Below, in pieces: positions 45,211 to 55,075 of a DNA stretch of 64,000 nucleotides. The position numbers and the translations under genes are program-made. Where the stretch lies: NCBI GenBank assembly GCA_902567685.1, contig CACFNH010000001.1, positions 124,001 through 188,000 on the forward strand. The letters run 5' to 3'. The stretch is from an uncultured Pelagibacteraceae bacterium (GTDB lineage: Bacteria; Pseudomonadota; Alphaproteobacteria; Pelagibacterales; Pelagibacteraceae). The notes beneath the pieces are model-generated. The model saw only the letters and a list, made by a program, of their open reading frames with translations. It was not told the DNA's origin and did no database searches. Each line of letters begins with the position of its first letter. Positions within the stretch are counted from its first letter, which is position 1.

Positions 45211-45567
45211 TTATGTTACCATTTTACCAACTTTTTCACCCGCAAATATATGGTAATGCAGATGTGGAACTTCTTGGCCCCCATCCAAACCAATATTAGA
45301 TAAAATTCTATAACCTTTTTCAGAAGCTTTTAATATATTTGAAACATGAGAAATAGCCTTATTAAGTTCAACTATTTCTTTATCAGATGCTTTTTTATTA
45401 AAATCATCAAGGTCAATGTACTCCCCTTTTGGAATTACCAGCGCATGAATTTTTTTTTGAGGATTTATATCATGAAAGGCTAGAACATGATCATTTTCAT
45501 ATATCTTCTTGCAAGGTATTTCCCCCCTTAAAATTTTTGCAAAAATATTATTTTTATCGTAGCTCAT
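45211..45567 (-). CDS. HIT-family nucleotide-binding protein (HINT-like)
   Basis: This is a 118-residue histidine-triad protein with HLHYHIFAG at the C-terminus and the usual IPCKKIYENDHVLAFHDINPQ at the start. It hydrolyses nucleoside phosphoramidates in relatives. The start overlaps the hisE stop by four bases. The HIT gene following hisE is a common alphaproteobacterial arrangement. Confidence 0.9.
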   Translation of the reverse strand: MSYDKNNIFAKILRGEIPCKKIYENDHVLAFHDINPQKKIHALVIPKGEYIDLDDFNKKASDKEIVELNKAISHVSNILKASEKGYRILSNIGLDGGQEVPHLHYHIFAGEKVGKMVT

Positions 45568-45836
45568 TTTTGTCTCTTTTTTAATTCACTCATTACATCC
45601 TCGATCTTTATATTATTAGCCTCAAGGTAAACCATCAAATGATAAATTACATCTGCAGCTTCATGTATTTTATTTGAATTTTTCTCAACAGACTCGATTA
45701 ATTCTCCTATCTCCTCTTTTACTTTAGAAACACTTAAGTTCTTGTCGCTAAGAAGTTTATTTGTATAAGATTTATCAGGAGAAGAATTTTTTCTCTCTCT
45801 GATTGTTTTTATTAATTGTTCTAAGTTTTCAAACAT
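45564..45836 (-). CDS. hisE: Phosphoribosyl-ATP diphosphatase HisE
   Basis: HisE removes pyrophosphate from PR-ATP in the second step of histidine synthesis. This is a short 90-residue, all-helical protein with the MazG-like metal motif KVKEEIGELIESVEKN and EAADVIYHLMVYL. The stand-alone form (not fused to HisI) is usual in alphaproteobacteria. It follows hisF by two bases. Confidence 0.93.
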   Translation of the reverse strand: MFENLEQLIKTIRERKNSSPDKSYTNKLLSDKNLSVSKVKEEIGELIESVEKNSNKIHEAADVIYHLMVYLEANNIKIEDVMSELKKRQK

Positions 45837-45837
45837 T

Positions 45838-46599
45838 TTATAACCTTACCGATACATTTTTAGATTTCAAATATTCTTTAGCATCTTTGATTTTAAATTC
45901 ACCGTAGTGAAATATAGAAGCAGCTAAAACTGCACTTGCTCCGCCTTTTACTATACCATCATATAAGTGGTCTAATGTTCCAACTCCGCCAGATGCTATA
46001 ACAGGAATATTGGTATTTTTTGTTATTGTTTTTAATAGATCAACATCATAACCAGATTTAGTTCCATCTTTATCCATTGAAGTTAATAGAATTTCTCCAG
46101 CTCCATTGGCTTCTACTTGTTTAGCAAACTCCACAGCATCGATACCAGTTTTATTTCTTCCACCGTGTGTAAATACTTCCCATTTATTTTCTGAAACTTT
46201 TTTGGCATCAATCGCAACAACAATACATTGAGATCCAAATTTTTTAGAAGCTTCTTTAACAAAATCCACATTCTTAACAGCTGCAGTATTAATAGAAACT
46301 TTATCAGCACCGGCTAGTAATAAATCTGTAATGTTTTGGATAGTTCTTACCCCTCCTCCAACTGTCAAAGGAACAAAACATTTTTTTGCAGTTTTTCTAA
46401 CAATATCAATGATTGTATCTCTATTTTCGTTTGATGCAGTAATATCTAGAAAACAAATCTCATCAGCTCCACCATCACTATAAACTTTAGCCTGTTCAAC
46501 TGGATCTCCAGCATCTTTTAGTTCGACGAAGTTAATTCCTTTAACGACTCTTCCGTTTTTAACATCTAGACAAGGTATAATTCTATTTTTAAGCATCAA
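45838..46599 (-). CDS. hisF: Imidazole glycerol phosphate synthase cyclase subunit HisF
   Basis: HisF makes IGP and AICAR from PRFAR and ammonia supplied by HisH. The catalytic Asp is in [15 protein letters not shown], the second Asp in [15 protein letters not shown], and the GGGVRT and ASGGVG phosphate loops are intact. The length of 253 is standard. The start overlaps the hisA end by 11 bases. Confidence 0.96.
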   Translation of the reverse strand: MMLKNRIIPCLDVKNGRVVKGINFVELKDAGDPVEQAKVYSDGGADEICFLDITASNENRDTIIDIVRKTAKKCFVPLTVGGGVRTIQNITDLLLAGADKVSINTAAVKNVDFVKEASKKFGSQCIVVAIDAKKVSENKWEVFTHGGRNKTGIDAVEFAKQVEANGAGEILLTSMDKDGTKSGYDVDLLKTITKNTNIPVIASGGVGTLDHLYDGIVKGGASAVLAASIFHYGEFKIKDAKEYLKSKNVSVRL

Positions 46600-47314
46600 T
46601 CTCCTTTGCTAACTCATCAAGTTTAATATCACCATCATAAATAGCTTTACCAACAATAATACCTTCAATCTTTTTATTATTTAAATCTTTTGCTTTTTTA
46701 ATATCATTTATAGAAGATACTCCTCCTGAAATAACAACAGGACAATTGGAAATTTCAGCAATTTTGACTGTCTTTTCATAATTAGGACTAGTTTTCATCC
46801 CGTCTCTATTTATATCCGTAAAAATAATTCTGCTAACACCAAAATCATTTACCTCTTTTAAAAAATCAATAGTTTTAATATTTAGATTTTCTTTCCACCC
46901 TGATACAGAAAGATTTCCATCCTTCTCGTCTAACCCTAAAGCAATCTTATTTTTAAATTTTTTACATGCCTCTTTTAAAAATTCTTTATTTTTAATTGCG
47001 CCACTGCCTAAAATCACTTTCTCTACTCCAGCATCAATATATTGTTTAATGCTCTCTGTATTTCTCACGCCTCCGCCTATCTCAATTTTGAAATTGTATT
47101 TACTTACTATTTCCTTAATAATATCTAAATTTACTGTTTTACCTGTCAGGGCACCATCTAAATCAACAATGTGTAAGTTTTTAAAACCATGATATTTATA
47201 TTTTGAAGCTTGGTCCACTGGTGAAGTTTCATACTCAGTTTTGTTTTCAAAGTCTCCTTTAATTAATCTCACACATTTCTTGTCTTTAATATCTATTGCA
47301 GGAAATATTTTCAT
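46589..47314 (-). CDS. hisA: Phosphoribosylformimino-5-aminoimidazole carboxamide ribotide isomerase HisA
   Basis: HisA carries out the Amadori isomerisation of Pro[22 protein letters not shown] has the catalytic Asp, and [11 protein letters not shown] the second. The phosphate loops GGGVRNTE and ISGGVSS are present. The 241-residue barrel is related to HisF, but the signature and position distinguish it. It overlaps the hisH stop by one base. Confidence 0.95.
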   Translation of the reverse strand: MKIFPAIDIKDKKCVRLIKGDFENKTEYETSPVDQASKYKYHGFKNLHIVDLDGALTGKTVNLDIIKEIVSKYNFKIEIGGGVRNTESIKQYIDAGVEKVILGSGAIKNKEFLKEACKKFKNKIALGLDEKDGNLSVSGWKENLNIKTIDFLKEVNDFGVSRIIFTDINRDGMKTSPNYEKTVKIAEISNCPVVISGGVSSINDIKKAKDLNNKKIEGIIVGKAIYDGDIKLDELAKEIDA

Positions 47315-47943
47315 TATAATTTCAAAAAGTTATCAATTATTTTTAATCCAGTTTTATCACTTTTTTCAGGGTGAAATTGAGTTCCAAATAAATTTTCTTT
47401 CTCAACTGCACATACGATTTTTGATGAATAATCTGTTGTTGCTGAAATAACTGATTTGTCTTCAGGAATAAACTCATAGCTGTGTACGAAGTACATGTGA
47501 GATTTATTTTTTATATCTTTAAATATTTTACTTTCCTTTTGTATTTCAATTTCATTCCAACCAATGTGTGGAAGTTTAAATTTTCTGTTTTGATTATCAA
47601 TTTTAGAAACTTTTCCTGAAATCCAACCTAATCCTTTTGTTTCTGCTTCCTCATATCCTACGTCAGCGAACATCTGCAAACCTACGCAAATTCCTAGTAA
47701 CGGTTTCTTATTTGTGATTGCAAATTTTTTAAGAGTGTCCACTAGTCCATTTATACTGTTCAGAGAGTCAACACAGCTTTTAAAAGAACCTTGGCCAGGT
47801 AAAACGATCTTATCACTGGACTTAATTTTTTTTATATCCGAAGTTACCTCAAGATTAACTTTGCCTTTAGCAACCTCTTTAAAAGAGTTAATAACAGAGC
47901 TTATATTGCCCGATTGGTAGTCAACAATTGTGACGTTCATCAA
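47314..47943 (-). CDS. hisH: Imidazole glycerol phosphate synthase glutaminase subunit HisH
   Basis: HisH is a class I glutamine amidotransferase that supplies ammonia to HisF. The nucleophile is in LGICVGLQMF, and the His/Glu pair is in LFGTQFHPEKSDKTGL. The start VTIVDYQSGNISSVINSF is typical. The length of 209 is normal. It sits two bases after hisB. Confidence 0.95.
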   Translation of the reverse strand: MMNVTIVDYQSGNISSVINSFKEVAKGKVNLEVTSDIKKIKSSDKIVLPGQGSFKSCVDSLNSINGLVDTLKKFAITNKKPLLGICVGLQMFADVGYEEAETKGLGWISGKVSKIDNQNRKFKLPHIGWNEIEIQKESKIFKDIKNKSHMYFVHSYEFIPEDKSVISATTDYSSKIVCAVEKENLFGTQFHPEKSDKTGLKIIDNFLKL

Positions 47944-47945
47944 AT

Positions 47946-48536
47946 TTAAATAGAGCCTTTTGTCGAAGGTATTGAGTTTTTAATTCTTTTATCTATCGCT
48001 AAAGCATCTTTTAATGATCTAGCCAAACCTTTGTAACAGGACTCAATCTTGTGGTGACTATTTTCACCATAAATATTTTCTATGTGTAAAGTAACTCCGG
48101 CTGACTGGGAAAATGCTTGAAACCACTCTTTAAACAGTTCGGTATCCATCTCACCTAATTTCTCTACAGCTAAATCTACTTTCCAAATCAAATAAGGTCT
48201 ATTAGATACATCAATTGAAACCCGGCTGAGTGTTTCGTCCATTGGTATCATCGTTGAAGCGTATCTTGTAATTCCTTTTCGATTGCCTGCAGCTTTTTTA
48301 ATAGCTTCGCCAATAGCTATTCCTGTGTCTTCTGTCGTATGGTGCAAATCTATATGTGTATCACCTTTGGCTTTAACTTCTAAATCTATTAGAGAATGTT
48401 TAGATAATTGCTCTAGCATGTGATCTAAGAACCCAATACCAGTTTTGATTTTAAATTTTCCTTTTCCGTCTAAATTGACCGCGACAGAAATGCTGGTTTC
48501 TTTTGTTTTTCTAGTAATTTTGGCTTTTCTTTTCAT
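47946..48536 (-). CDS. hisB: Imidazoleglycerol-phosphate dehydratase HisB
   Basis: HisB dehydrates IGP to imidazole-acetol phosphate. The two manganese-binding regions are visible: [17 protein letters not shown] with [14 protein letters not shown], then [16 protein letters not shown]. It is the short, dehydratase-only form (196 residues). It heads the minus-strand his run (hisB-H-A-F-E) and is divergent from hslV. hisG, hisI, hisC and hisD are not here. Confidence 0.95.
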   Translation of the reverse strand: MKRKAKITRKTKETSISVAVNLDGKGKFKIKTGIGFLDHMLEQLSKHSLIDLEVKAKGDTHIDLHHTTEDTGIAIGEAIKKAAGNRKGITRYASTMIPMDETLSRVSIDVSNRPYLIWKVDLAVEKLGEMDTELFKEWFQAFSQSAGVTLHIENIYGENSHHKIESCYKGLARSLKDALAIDKRIKNSIPSTKGSI

Positions 48537-48603
48537 AAATTAACATCAATTTATCTTTGATATATATACAATTTGTCATTTTATCAATAAATCAGATTTC
48601 GCT

Positions 48604-48631
48604 ATTGAAGATACAAAATTAATCTCCACAT
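48604..48631 (+). promoter_or_regulatory. Possible heat-shock (sigma-32) promoter for hslVU
   Basis: ATTGAAG (related to CTTGAAA) at 48604-48610 and CTCCACAT (related to CCCCATNT) at 48624-48631 are 13 bases apart, which suits RpoH recognition. The hslV ATG is only 8 bases further, so the transcript would be almost leaderless. Both boxes are imperfect, so this is tentative. Confidence 0.3.
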
Positions 48632-48639
48632 ATAACATA

Positions 48640-49179
48640 ATGAATACAGCTGAAAAATGGCATGGCACAACGATTGTGTTGCTTAGAAAAAATGGTGAAA
48701 CTGTTGTTGCGGGGGATGGTCAAGTGAGTCTTGGTAACACTGTTTTAAAAAGCAAAGCAAAAAAAGTTAGAAAAATTGATAAAAGAGGAGTAATTGCTGG
48801 ATTTGCAGGTTCAACAGCAGATGCTCTAACTTTGTTTGAAAGACTTGAAGCTAAATTAGAAAAACATGCTGGTAATCTTCCAAGAGCTGCTGTTGAATTA
48901 GCAAAAGATTGGAGAAGTGACAAATTTTTAAGAAGGCTTGAAGCGCTCATGGCGGTAGCTGATAAAAAAAATAGTTTTATTATCTCGGGTACTGGGGATG
49001 TGTTAGAACCAGAAGACGGAATTATAGGAATTGGATCTGGAGGTAATTATGCTTTAGCTGCCGCAAAGGTATTAACAGAATCTGATTTAGGTGCAGAAGA
49101 AATAGCAAGAAAATCCATTAAAGTTGCTTCTGATATATGTGTATTTACAAACAATAATGTAACGGTTGAGAAAATTTAA
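48640..49179 (+). CDS. hslV: ATP-dependent protease subunit HslV (ClpQ)
   Basis: HslV is the proteolytic dodecamer of HslUV. After a short leader (MNTAEKWHG) comes the catalytic N-terminal Thr in [10 protein letters not shown]; the leader must be removed to expose it. [13 protein letters not shown] and [20 protein letters not shown] are conserved. The length of 179 is standard. hslU starts two bases later. Confidence 0.96.
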   Translation: MNTAEKWHGTTIVLLRKNGETVVAGDGQVSLGNTVLKSKAKKVRKIDKRGVIAGFAGSTADALTLFERLEAKLEKHAGNLPRAAVELAKDWRSDKFLRRLEALMAVADKKNSFIISGTGDVLEPEDGIIGIGSGGNYALAAAKVLTESDLGAEEIARKSIKVASDICVFTNNNVTVEKI

Positions 49180-49180
49180 T

Positions 49181-50560
49181 ATGTCAGACGCTAAAAAAGT
49201 AAGAAATCTAAATCTAGTTAAAGATAATAAAAAAAAATCAGAATCTAGAGTTAGTGCTCTTTCTCCAAGAGAGATTGTTTCAGAACTTGACAGATATGTG
49301 ATTGGTCAAAAAGAGGCAAAAAAAGCTGTGGCTGTTGCTTTAAGAAATAGATGGAGACGCCAAGCATTAAATGATGAAATGAGAGAAGAGGTTTTGCCAA
49401 AAAATATTCTTATGATTGGTCCTACTGGTGTAGGTAAAACTGAAATATCTAGAAGACTATCTAAATTAGCTGAAGCACCTTTTATAAAAGTTGAAGCTAC
49501 AAGATTTACAGAAGTTGGTTATGTAGGGAGAGACGTTGAGCAAATTATAAGAGATTTAATTGAAATAGCTATAGCAATGGAAAGAGAGAAAAAAAGAAAA
49601 GAAGTAAATGCCAAAGCTCAGCTTGCAGCAGAAGAAAAAGTGCTGGATGCTTTAGTTGGTAATAAAGCTAGTGTAGCTACAAGAGAAAGTTTTAGAAAAA
49701 GATTAAGAAGTGGAGATCTAGATGATAATGAAATAGAAATCGAAGTAAATCATTCCAATCCAAATATGCAAAGTTTTGAAATTCCAGGTATGCCTGGTGC
49801 TAATGTTGGTATGGTAAATATTGGAGAAATTCTAGGGAAATCTATGGGTACTAAAAAAGGTAAAAAGAAAAAAATGACTGTTAAAGAATCTCATAATATT
49901 TTAGTTGCTCAAGAATCAGATAAAATGATTGAAGAAGATAAAATTGTAAAAGAAGCAAAAAAATACACTGAAGAAAATGGAATTGTATTTTTAGACGAAA
50001 TAGACAAGGTATCTGCTAGAGGAGATAGAGTTGGTGGAGACGTTTCAAGAGAAGGTGTTCAAAGAGATCTTTTACCATTAATAGAAGGCACAACAGTAAG
50101 TACAAAGCATGGTCCTATTAAAACAGATCATATTTTATTTATTGCATCAGGTGCTTTTCAACTGGCAAAACCTTCTGATTTGTTGCCTGAATTACAAGGT
50201 AGGCTTCCAATTAGAGTTGAGTTGAGCGCTTTGAATGAAGATGATTTTAAAAGAATTTTAAAAGAGCCTGATAACAGTTTAATAAAACAATATAAAGCTT
50301 TATTAAAAACTGAAAATGTTGATTTAGAATTTACAGAAGATGGGATTGATATGCTTGCGAAGTTATCAGCAGAAGTAAACGCTTCTGTAGAGAATATTGG
50401 GGCTAGAAGACTTCATACCATTATAGAAAAAGTTCTTGACGATATAAGTTTTAATGCATCTGACAAATCTGGTGAAAAAATTATAGTAGATAAATCTTAT
50501 GTCCAAAAAAACTTAGGAAATCTTGTAAAAGACACTGATTTATCTAAATTTATTTTATAA
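49181..50560 (+). CDS. hslU: ATP-dependent unfoldase HslU (ClpY)
   Basis: HslU is the AAA+ ring that feeds Hsl[28 protein letters not shown] opens the N-domain, with Walker [15 protein letters not shown], Walker [11 protein letters not shown] and the sensor segment [15 protein letters not shown]. The C-terminal end DLSKFIL inserts into HslV. I start at the ATG at 49181 (459 residues), just after the hslV stop; a TTG 15 bases upstream would lie inside hslV. Confidence 0.96.
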   Translation: MSDAKKVRNLNLVKDNKKKSESRVSALSPREIVSELDRYVIGQKEAKKAVAVALRNRWRRQALNDEMREEVLPKNILMIGPTGVGKTEISRRLSKLAEAPFIKVEATRFTEVGYVGRDVEQIIRDLIEIAIAMEREKKRKEVNAKAQLAAEEKVLDALVGNKASVATRESFRKRLRSGDLDDNEIEIEVNHSNPNMQSFEIPGMPGANVGMVNIGEILGKSMGTKKGKKKKMTVKESHNILVAQESDKMIEEDKIVKEAKKYTEENGIVFLDEIDKVSARGDRVGGDVSREGVQRDLLPLIEGTTVSTKHGPIKTDHILFIASGAFQLAKPSDLLPELQGRLPIRVELSALNEDDFKRILKEPDNSLIKQYKALLKTENVDLEFTEDGIDMLAKLSAEVNASVENIGARRLHTIIEKVLDDISFNASDKSGEKIIVDKSYVQKNLGNLVKDTDLSKFIL

Positions 50561-50974
50561 TTTTCGCAGTTTTATAATTATAGCTCCTTCACCACCATCT
50601 TTTTTATCAGCACTAGATATGTTGCTTATTTTAGAGGATAATTCTCTGTTAGAATGAATATAATCTGGTATTGAATATCTCAACTTACTTAAATCTTTAG
50701 AAGCATAAACATCTTGATCAGTATTTGAATGGATTCCTTTGCCAGTAATCAGTACAATTTCTTTATATTTTTCCTCATAACAAGAGTTTATAATATTCTT
50801 TACCTTTTCATTTGCATCTGACAGTCCATATCCATGCAAATCAAATTTAAATCTTAAATTATTTATTGAAGAGTTGTCTAAGTTATTATCTTTATCAAAA
50901 ACATCTTTGGGGTTTTTTAAATATTCTTCCCAGTGTTTTTTGTCATTTTTAGAAATATTTTCTTTTTTTTTCAC
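50555..50974 (-). CDS. Smr-domain protein
   Basis: This is a 139-residue protein whose C-terminal half is the Smr (small MutS-related) domain: [19 protein letters not shown], then [10 protein letters not shown] and [13 protein letters not shown]. Smr domains are nucleases or RNA-binding modules in other proteins. It overlaps the 3' end of hslU by six bases, converging. A Tim44-like gene lies directly upstream with a four-base overlap. Confidence 0.87.
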   Translation of the reverse strand: MKKKENISKNDKKHWEEYLKNPKDVFDKDNNLDNSSINNLRFKFDLHGYGLSDANEKVKNIINSCYEEKYKEIVLITGKGIHSNTDQDVYASKDLSKLRYSIPDYIHSNRELSSKISNISSADKKDGGEGAIIIKLRKL

Positions 50975-51594
50975 TTACTAACAATTTCACACAAATACCA
51001 ATTTGGACTTTTGCTGAATATGTTTTTAGAAAATTTCCAATGATCAGTAACTATTTTTATCTTGTCTGGATTACCTTCTATTATTTTATTATCTTTATCT
51101 TTCTTTACTGATATAATTTCAGAGACAAATTTTACTGTTGCATAAAATTCAGTTTTTATTTTTTCAAACTTTTCCAGTCGGGACTCTTTCATCCCAATAA
51201 AAGTTAATTCAGATTTAATATTTTCTTTGTTTCTTTGGTTAATAGCTTGTTCAAAACTAGAGGACATATCTTTACTTAATAAAGGTTTTAGTTTTTTTTG
51301 ATCTCCTTTAGCGAATGCAGTAATAATGCTTTCATAAGCTAATTCTGCTCCTTTTAAAAATTCTTCTTTTTGAGATGCATCTAATCCGTTTTCTTTAATT
51401 TTATCTGTTTTGATATTTTCTTTTATATAATCGAAATCTTTTTGAACTTTTTCAAATTTCTTCTTATCAAACCCACCAAATGTTCTATCTTGATGTCCTG
51501 TTTTTCTGCCTAATATATTTCTTAATCTTAAAATGATAAAACCAGCAATCATTGCTAGTAAAATTATATCGATATATCCAAAATTATTACTCAT
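50971..51594 (-). CDS. Tim44-like domain protein (TimA-like)
   Basis: This is a 207-residue protein starting at the ATG at 51594 (MSNNFGYIDI), with one N-terminal membrane helix (about residues 8-25) and a C-terminal Tim44-like domain (EFLKGAELAYESIITAFAKGD, KPLLSKDMSSSFEQAI and the final VTDHWKFSKNIF). In mitochondria Tim44 anchors import; in alphaproteobacteria such proteins are inner-membrane proteins of unknown detail. A longer start at 51648 would overlap fxsA and lacks conservation. Confidence 0.85.
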   Translation of the reverse strand: MSNNFGYIDIILLAMIAGFIILRLRNILGRKTGHQDRTFGGFDKKKFEKVQKDFDYIKENIKTDKIKENGLDASQKEEFLKGAELAYESIITAFAKGDQKKLKPLLSKDMSSSFEQAINQRNKENIKSELTFIGMKESRLEKFEKIKTEFYATVKFVSEIISVKKDKDNKIIEGNPDKIKIVTDHWKFSKNIFSKSPNWYLCEIVSK

Positions 51595-51638
51595 TGTTTG
51601 ATAAATATACATTAATAATATATTTTTGTAACAGACAA

Positions 51639-52073
51639 ATGAACTCACTATTGCTTATTATTATTGGGATTCCAGTTTTAGAAATCTTTGTAATGATCAA
51701 AATTGGCCAACAAATAGGCGCTTTGAATACAGTATTATTAATTTTTTTTACAGCAATTATTGGTGTTTATTATGCAAGAATTGAAGGTTTAAATACTATT
51801 AGATCTGGAATTAAAAATTTATATGAAAATAAGACCCCAATATATGAAATGATTTCTGGAGCTTCTATAGCTATAGCTGCCATCTTATTAATATTACCTG
51901 GTTTTATCACAGACACATTAGGATTTTTATTAATTTTTCCCACAACAAGAAAAATTTTAATAAATACTTTTATTAAAAAAAAAAATGTAAATCAAAACAA
52001 TGATGAAAAGAATAATGTGATAGAAGCAGAGATAGTTGAGGAAAAAGATAAAGATAAAAAAGATGAACTATAA
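51639..52073 (+). CDS. fxsA: FxsA family membrane protein
   Basis: This is a 144-residue protein from the ATG at 51639 (MNSLLLIIIGIPVLEIFVMI). FxsA proteins have a short N-terminal helix, ALNTVLLIFFTAIIGVYYAR and a later GASIAIAAILLILPGFITDTLGFLL segment, all present. E. coli FxsA is known as a suppressor of F-plasmid exclusion of T7; the normal role is unclear. The charged tail overlaps secB by 11 bases. Confidence 0.85.
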   Translation: MNSLLLIIIGIPVLEIFVMIKIGQQIGALNTVLLIFFTAIIGVYYARIEGLNTIRSGIKNLYENKTPIYEMISGASIAIAAILLILPGFITDTLGFLLIFPTTRKILINTFIKKKNVNQNNDEKNNVIEAEIVEEKDKDKKDEL

Positions 52074-52482
52074 AATTATATCTAAATACATAAAAGATCT
52101 AAAGTTTGAAATACCTAATTCAAAAGTTTATTTTTTATTATCAAAAAACATATCTAACTATAAAATAAATATTGATATTAAAAGTAATCAAATTAAAGAA
52201 AAAATAATTGAAGTACAAACAACTCTTTCTTTAAATCCAACGAAGAGTGACTTTGAAAAAATAAATATAAAAATTACTCATGCCTCAGTTGTAGAAATAA
52301 AGAGCAGTAAGATTAGTAAAAAAGATTTGGAAGAAATTATATTAATCAATGTACCGGAAGAAATTTACAGAGAAATAAGGCAAACGTTTGTATTTTTATT
52401 TGAAAAATCTGGATATAAAGAAATAAAAATAGATAAAAATGTGGATTTTAGGAAACTTTATTCTCAAAGAGTGATTCAATAA
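52063..52482 (+). CDS. secB: Protein-export chaperone SecB
   Basis: SecB holds precursors unfolded for SecA-driven export. The 139-residue protein (start ATG at 52063) has SKYIKDLKFEIPNSKVYFLL, the alternating beta strand pattern of the SecB fold, and a diverged C-terminus without the zinc-binding SecA tail. It lies in the conserved alphaproteobacterial fxsA-tim44-secB-dnaQ-coaE block, which supports the assignment. It converges with dnaQ with a 7-base overlap. Confidence 0.8.
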   Translation: MNYKIISKYIKDLKFEIPNSKVYFLLSKNISNYKINIDIKSNQIKEKIIEVQTTLSLNPTKSDFEKINIKITHASVVEIKSSKISKKDLEEIILINVPEEIYREIRQTFVFLFEKSGYKEIKIDKNVDFRKLYSQRVIQ

Positions 52483-53147
52483 TAATTTTTTTTAAGTTCT
52501 TTTTTTAAAAAGTCTTTATGTTTATTCATTTCTTCAGAAGAGGGTTTAATTACTTTTTTATAATAGTCTTCCGTTAAATTTGGGCTGTCATCATTAAATT
52601 TTTCTATTTTATTATTTGAAAAGACTAATTTTGGCTCCTTAATATCTAAAAGATTAATATATGCTTTTCTTAGAAGTTCACAATCTAACAAAGCATTGTG
52701 TTTTGTTCTTCTAGATAAATCAATATTGAATCTTTTGCATAAAGCATCAAGAGAGTTTGAAGATCCAGGATATTTTCCTCTAGCAATCTCTAAACTATCA
52801 ATTGCTTGTTCTTTTTTGATTTCATCTTTTTTTAATAATCTGAGTTCATGATTTAGAAATCCAAGATCAAAGGGAGCATTGTGTATGATAATTTTTTTAT
52901 CTTTTATAAAATCAATAAATGTGTTTGCTACGTTACTAAATTTTTCTTTTGTTTTTAAAAAATCACTTGTGTATCCATGTATTTTTACAGCCTCTTCAGG
53001 AACATTTCTTTCAGGATTAATTAATTTGTGAAAAATATTTTTGGTTGGTATTAATCCTTCAGTTTCTATGCACGCTATTTCCACAATTCTATGCCCATCT
53101 TTGAAAGACAGTCCAGTTGTTTCGGTATCTAAAAAAATTTCTTTCAT
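52476..53147 (-). CDS. dnaQ: DNA polymerase III epsilon subunit (3'-5' proofreading exonuclease)
   Basis: DnaQ is the replicative proofreader. The exonuclease motifs are FLDTETTGLS (Exo I), HNAPFDLGFLNHEL (Exo II), and HNALLDCELLRKAYINL (Exo III). The length of 223 is typical. It overlaps coaE by four bases. Confidence 0.93.
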   Translation of the reverse strand: MKEIFLDTETTGLSFKDGHRIVEIACIETEGLIPTKNIFHKLINPERNVPEEAVKIHGYTSDFLKTKEKFSNVANTFIDFIKDKKIIIHNAPFDLGFLNHELRLLKKDEIKKEQAIDSLEIARGKYPGSSNSLDALCKRFNIDLSRRTKHNALLDCELLRKAYINLLDIKEPKLVFSNNKIEKFNDDSPNLTEDYYKKVIKPSSEEMNKHKDFLKKELKKNYY

Positions 53148-53707
53148 ATTTTGTTCATTAAAATTTTAACTTTGTTTTTTAAATTTTTTAGAGACCCATT
53201 ATTATAAATCACATGATCACTAATTTTTATTTTTTTACTAGGCACAATTTGTCTTTTATTCAGAATTGTGAATATCTTTTTATTTCCCTTTTTATGCAGA
53301 TATCTTTTTAATCTTAAATTTTTTTTCGCTGCTACAAATATGATGATGTCAAAGTACTTCGTCAGCTTGCTCTCAATTAAAAGTGGAATATCAAAAATTA
53401 TCATTTTTTGGTTTTTTTTTGACTTTATCAAAAACTTCATTTCTCTTCTCACAATAGGATGAATAATCATTTCTAATTTTTGAAGTTTTTTTTTATCTTT
53501 TTTGACAAGATTTCTTACCTTTTTTTTTATATTTTTCGCCTTTGTTATGTTTAAATCTCTTTTTATTTTTTTTATAAAAATTTTTTTTTTATATAGATTT
53601 GAAACAATTTTATCTGCATCAAACAGAGGAAATTTTGCCCTAGAAATGAGTTTGGCTACTGTAGATTTTCCTGACGCCAAAGATCCTGTAACTCCTATTT
53701 TAATCAT
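53144..53707 (-). CDS. coaE: Dephospho-CoA kinase CoaE
   Basis: CoaE adds the 3'-phosphate to dephospho-CoA, the last step of CoA synthesis. The P-loop is GVTGSLASGKSTVAKL, followed by FPLFDADKIV and an IIFDIPLLIESKL segment. The 187 residues include a Lys-rich second half, explained by the AT bias. It overlaps aroE by eight bases. Confidence 0.92.
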   Translation of the reverse strand: MIKIGVTGSLASGKSTVAKLISRAKFPLFDADKIVSNLYKKKIFIKKIKRDLNITKAKNIKKKVRNLVKKDKKKLQKLEMIIHPIVRREMKFLIKSKKNQKMIIFDIPLLIESKLTKYFDIIIFVAAKKNLRLKRYLHKKGNKKIFTILNKRQIVPSKKIKISDHVIYNNGSLKNLKNKVKILMNKI

Positions 53708-54497
53708 TGTCTAATAATTCAATAACTTGTTTATTAACTTCAGGTAAGAGGCCTGTCCACATTTCAAAAGCTTTTTGGGCTTGATAAACAAACATCATTT
53801 TCCCATTTTCTATTTGATTTCCTAGCTTCTCTGCTTCTAAAAGAAAATTTGTTTTTTTAGGATTGTAAATAACATCATAAAAAAATTTTCTTTTCCCTAT
53901 TTTGCCTAAATTTATTGGTATTTTTTCATTTTCTTTAAGGCCTAGGCTTGTAGCATTTATTATCATGTCAAAATCTTTAATATCACCCCACTTTATCAAA
54001 TCTAAATCAGGATATATTTTTTTTAAATTTTCAGCTTTTTCTTTTGTTCTATTGCTTAACATAATCGTAGAAGCTTCTAATTGTTTTAAGGCAAAAATGA
54101 TTGAAGAAGTTACACCTCCTGCGCCTATAATGAAAAATTTTTTTCCTTTTGCATTAAACTTAATATGATCTAATGCATATCTAAATCCTTGTACATCTGT
54201 ATTATCTCCTATTATTTTATCTTTTTTTTTATAAATAGTATTTACTGACTCAGTTTTTTTGGCATAAGGTTTTAGTTCATCTAAAAATGGTATAACTGAT
54301 TTTTTAAATGGAACAGTAACATTGAGTCCTTCGATTTTTCCATTTCTAATTTCTGAAATTATTCCTTTAATATCGGCTGCTTCAAGCTGCTTTTTTTCAT
54401 AAACAGCATCTATATTATTTTGTTTAATCCAATAGTTATGTAACTTTGGTGACAGAGAATGTTCTATAGGGTTTCCTATAACTAAATATTTTTTCAT
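53700..54497 (-). CDS. aroE: Shikimate 5-dehydrogenase AroE
   Basis: AroE reduces 3-dehydroshikimate with NADPH. GNPIEHSLSPKLHNYWI and GLNVTVPFKKSV are the substrate-binding motifs, with the catalytic Lys. GAGGVTSSIIFAL is the NADP loop and INATSLGLKE follows. The length of 265 is standard. It overlaps maf by four bases. Confidence 0.94.
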   Translation of the reverse strand: MKKYLVIGNPIEHSLSPKLHNYWIKQNNIDAVYEKKQLEAADIKGIISEIRNGKIEGLNVTVPFKKSVIPFLDELKPYAKKTESVNTIYKKKDKIIGDNTDVQGFRYALDHIKFNAKGKKFFIIGAGGVTSSIIFALKQLEASTIMLSNRTKEKAENLKKIYPDLDLIKWGDIKDFDMIINATSLGLKENEKIPINLGKIGKRKFFYDVIYNPKKTNFLLEAEKLGNQIENGKMMFVYQAQKAFEMWTGLLPEVNKQVIELLDND

Positions 54498-55075
54498 TTT
54501 ACTGTATCTAAATATTCTTTAATTCTTTTAACTGGCAATCCCATAATAGAGTCTTCGTCTCCCTCAATCTTAGAAAATAAAGATCTTCCATCTGCTTCAA
54601 TTTGATAAACTCCATAAGCATATAATTCTTTATCTTTTATCTTTGATAAATACGATTTAATTTCGTCAGAATTAAGTTGCTTCATTATAAGGGTAGATGC
54701 ATCTGTATAGTGCCATATCATAGATCCATTTTTAGAAATACAAACTGAACTGATTAGTTGATGTTTTTGTCCATTTAATTTATGGAGAATTTTTAATGCC
54801 TCTTCTCTACTTTTTGGTTTCGAGATTAATTCGCTGTTTAAATCTATTACACTATCAGCTCCTAAAACTAATTCGTCTGGTTTTTTTCTGCTTACTTTAT
54901 TTGCTTTAAGTTCTGCTAAATTTTTAGATATTAGCTCTGGAGTGGCTTTTTCATTTAGCAGGGATTCTTTGAATTGATCTTCATCTATATTGGACGGTAT
55001 TACCTCACAATTTATTTTATTTTTTTCTAAAATTTTTTTTCTTACTCCACTTTTTGAGGCTAAAATTATTTTCAT
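54494..55075 (-). CDS. maf: Maf-like nucleotide pyrophosphatase
   Basis: Maf hydrolyses non-canonical or modified nucleoside triphosphates. ILASKSGVRKKILEKN at the start, VLGADSVIDLNSELISKP in the centre and EGDEDSIMGLPVKRIKEYL at the end match the family. The 193-residue length is usual. It overlaps ppsR by four bases. Confidence 0.92.
   Translation of the reverse strand: MKIILASKSGVRKKILEKNKINCEVIPSNIDEDQFKESLLNEKATPELISKNLAELKANKVSRKKPDELVLGADSVIDLNSELISKPKSREEALKILHKLNGQKHQLISSVCISKNGSMIWHYTDASTLIMKQLNSDEIKSYLSKIKDKELYAYGVYQIEADGRSLFSKIEGDEDSIMGLPVKRIKEYLDTVK

Noticed and set aside
51595-51648. A longer N-terminus for the Tim44-like protein
   Set aside because: It overlaps the fxsA start on the other strand and is not needed for the membrane anchor, which begins after 51594.
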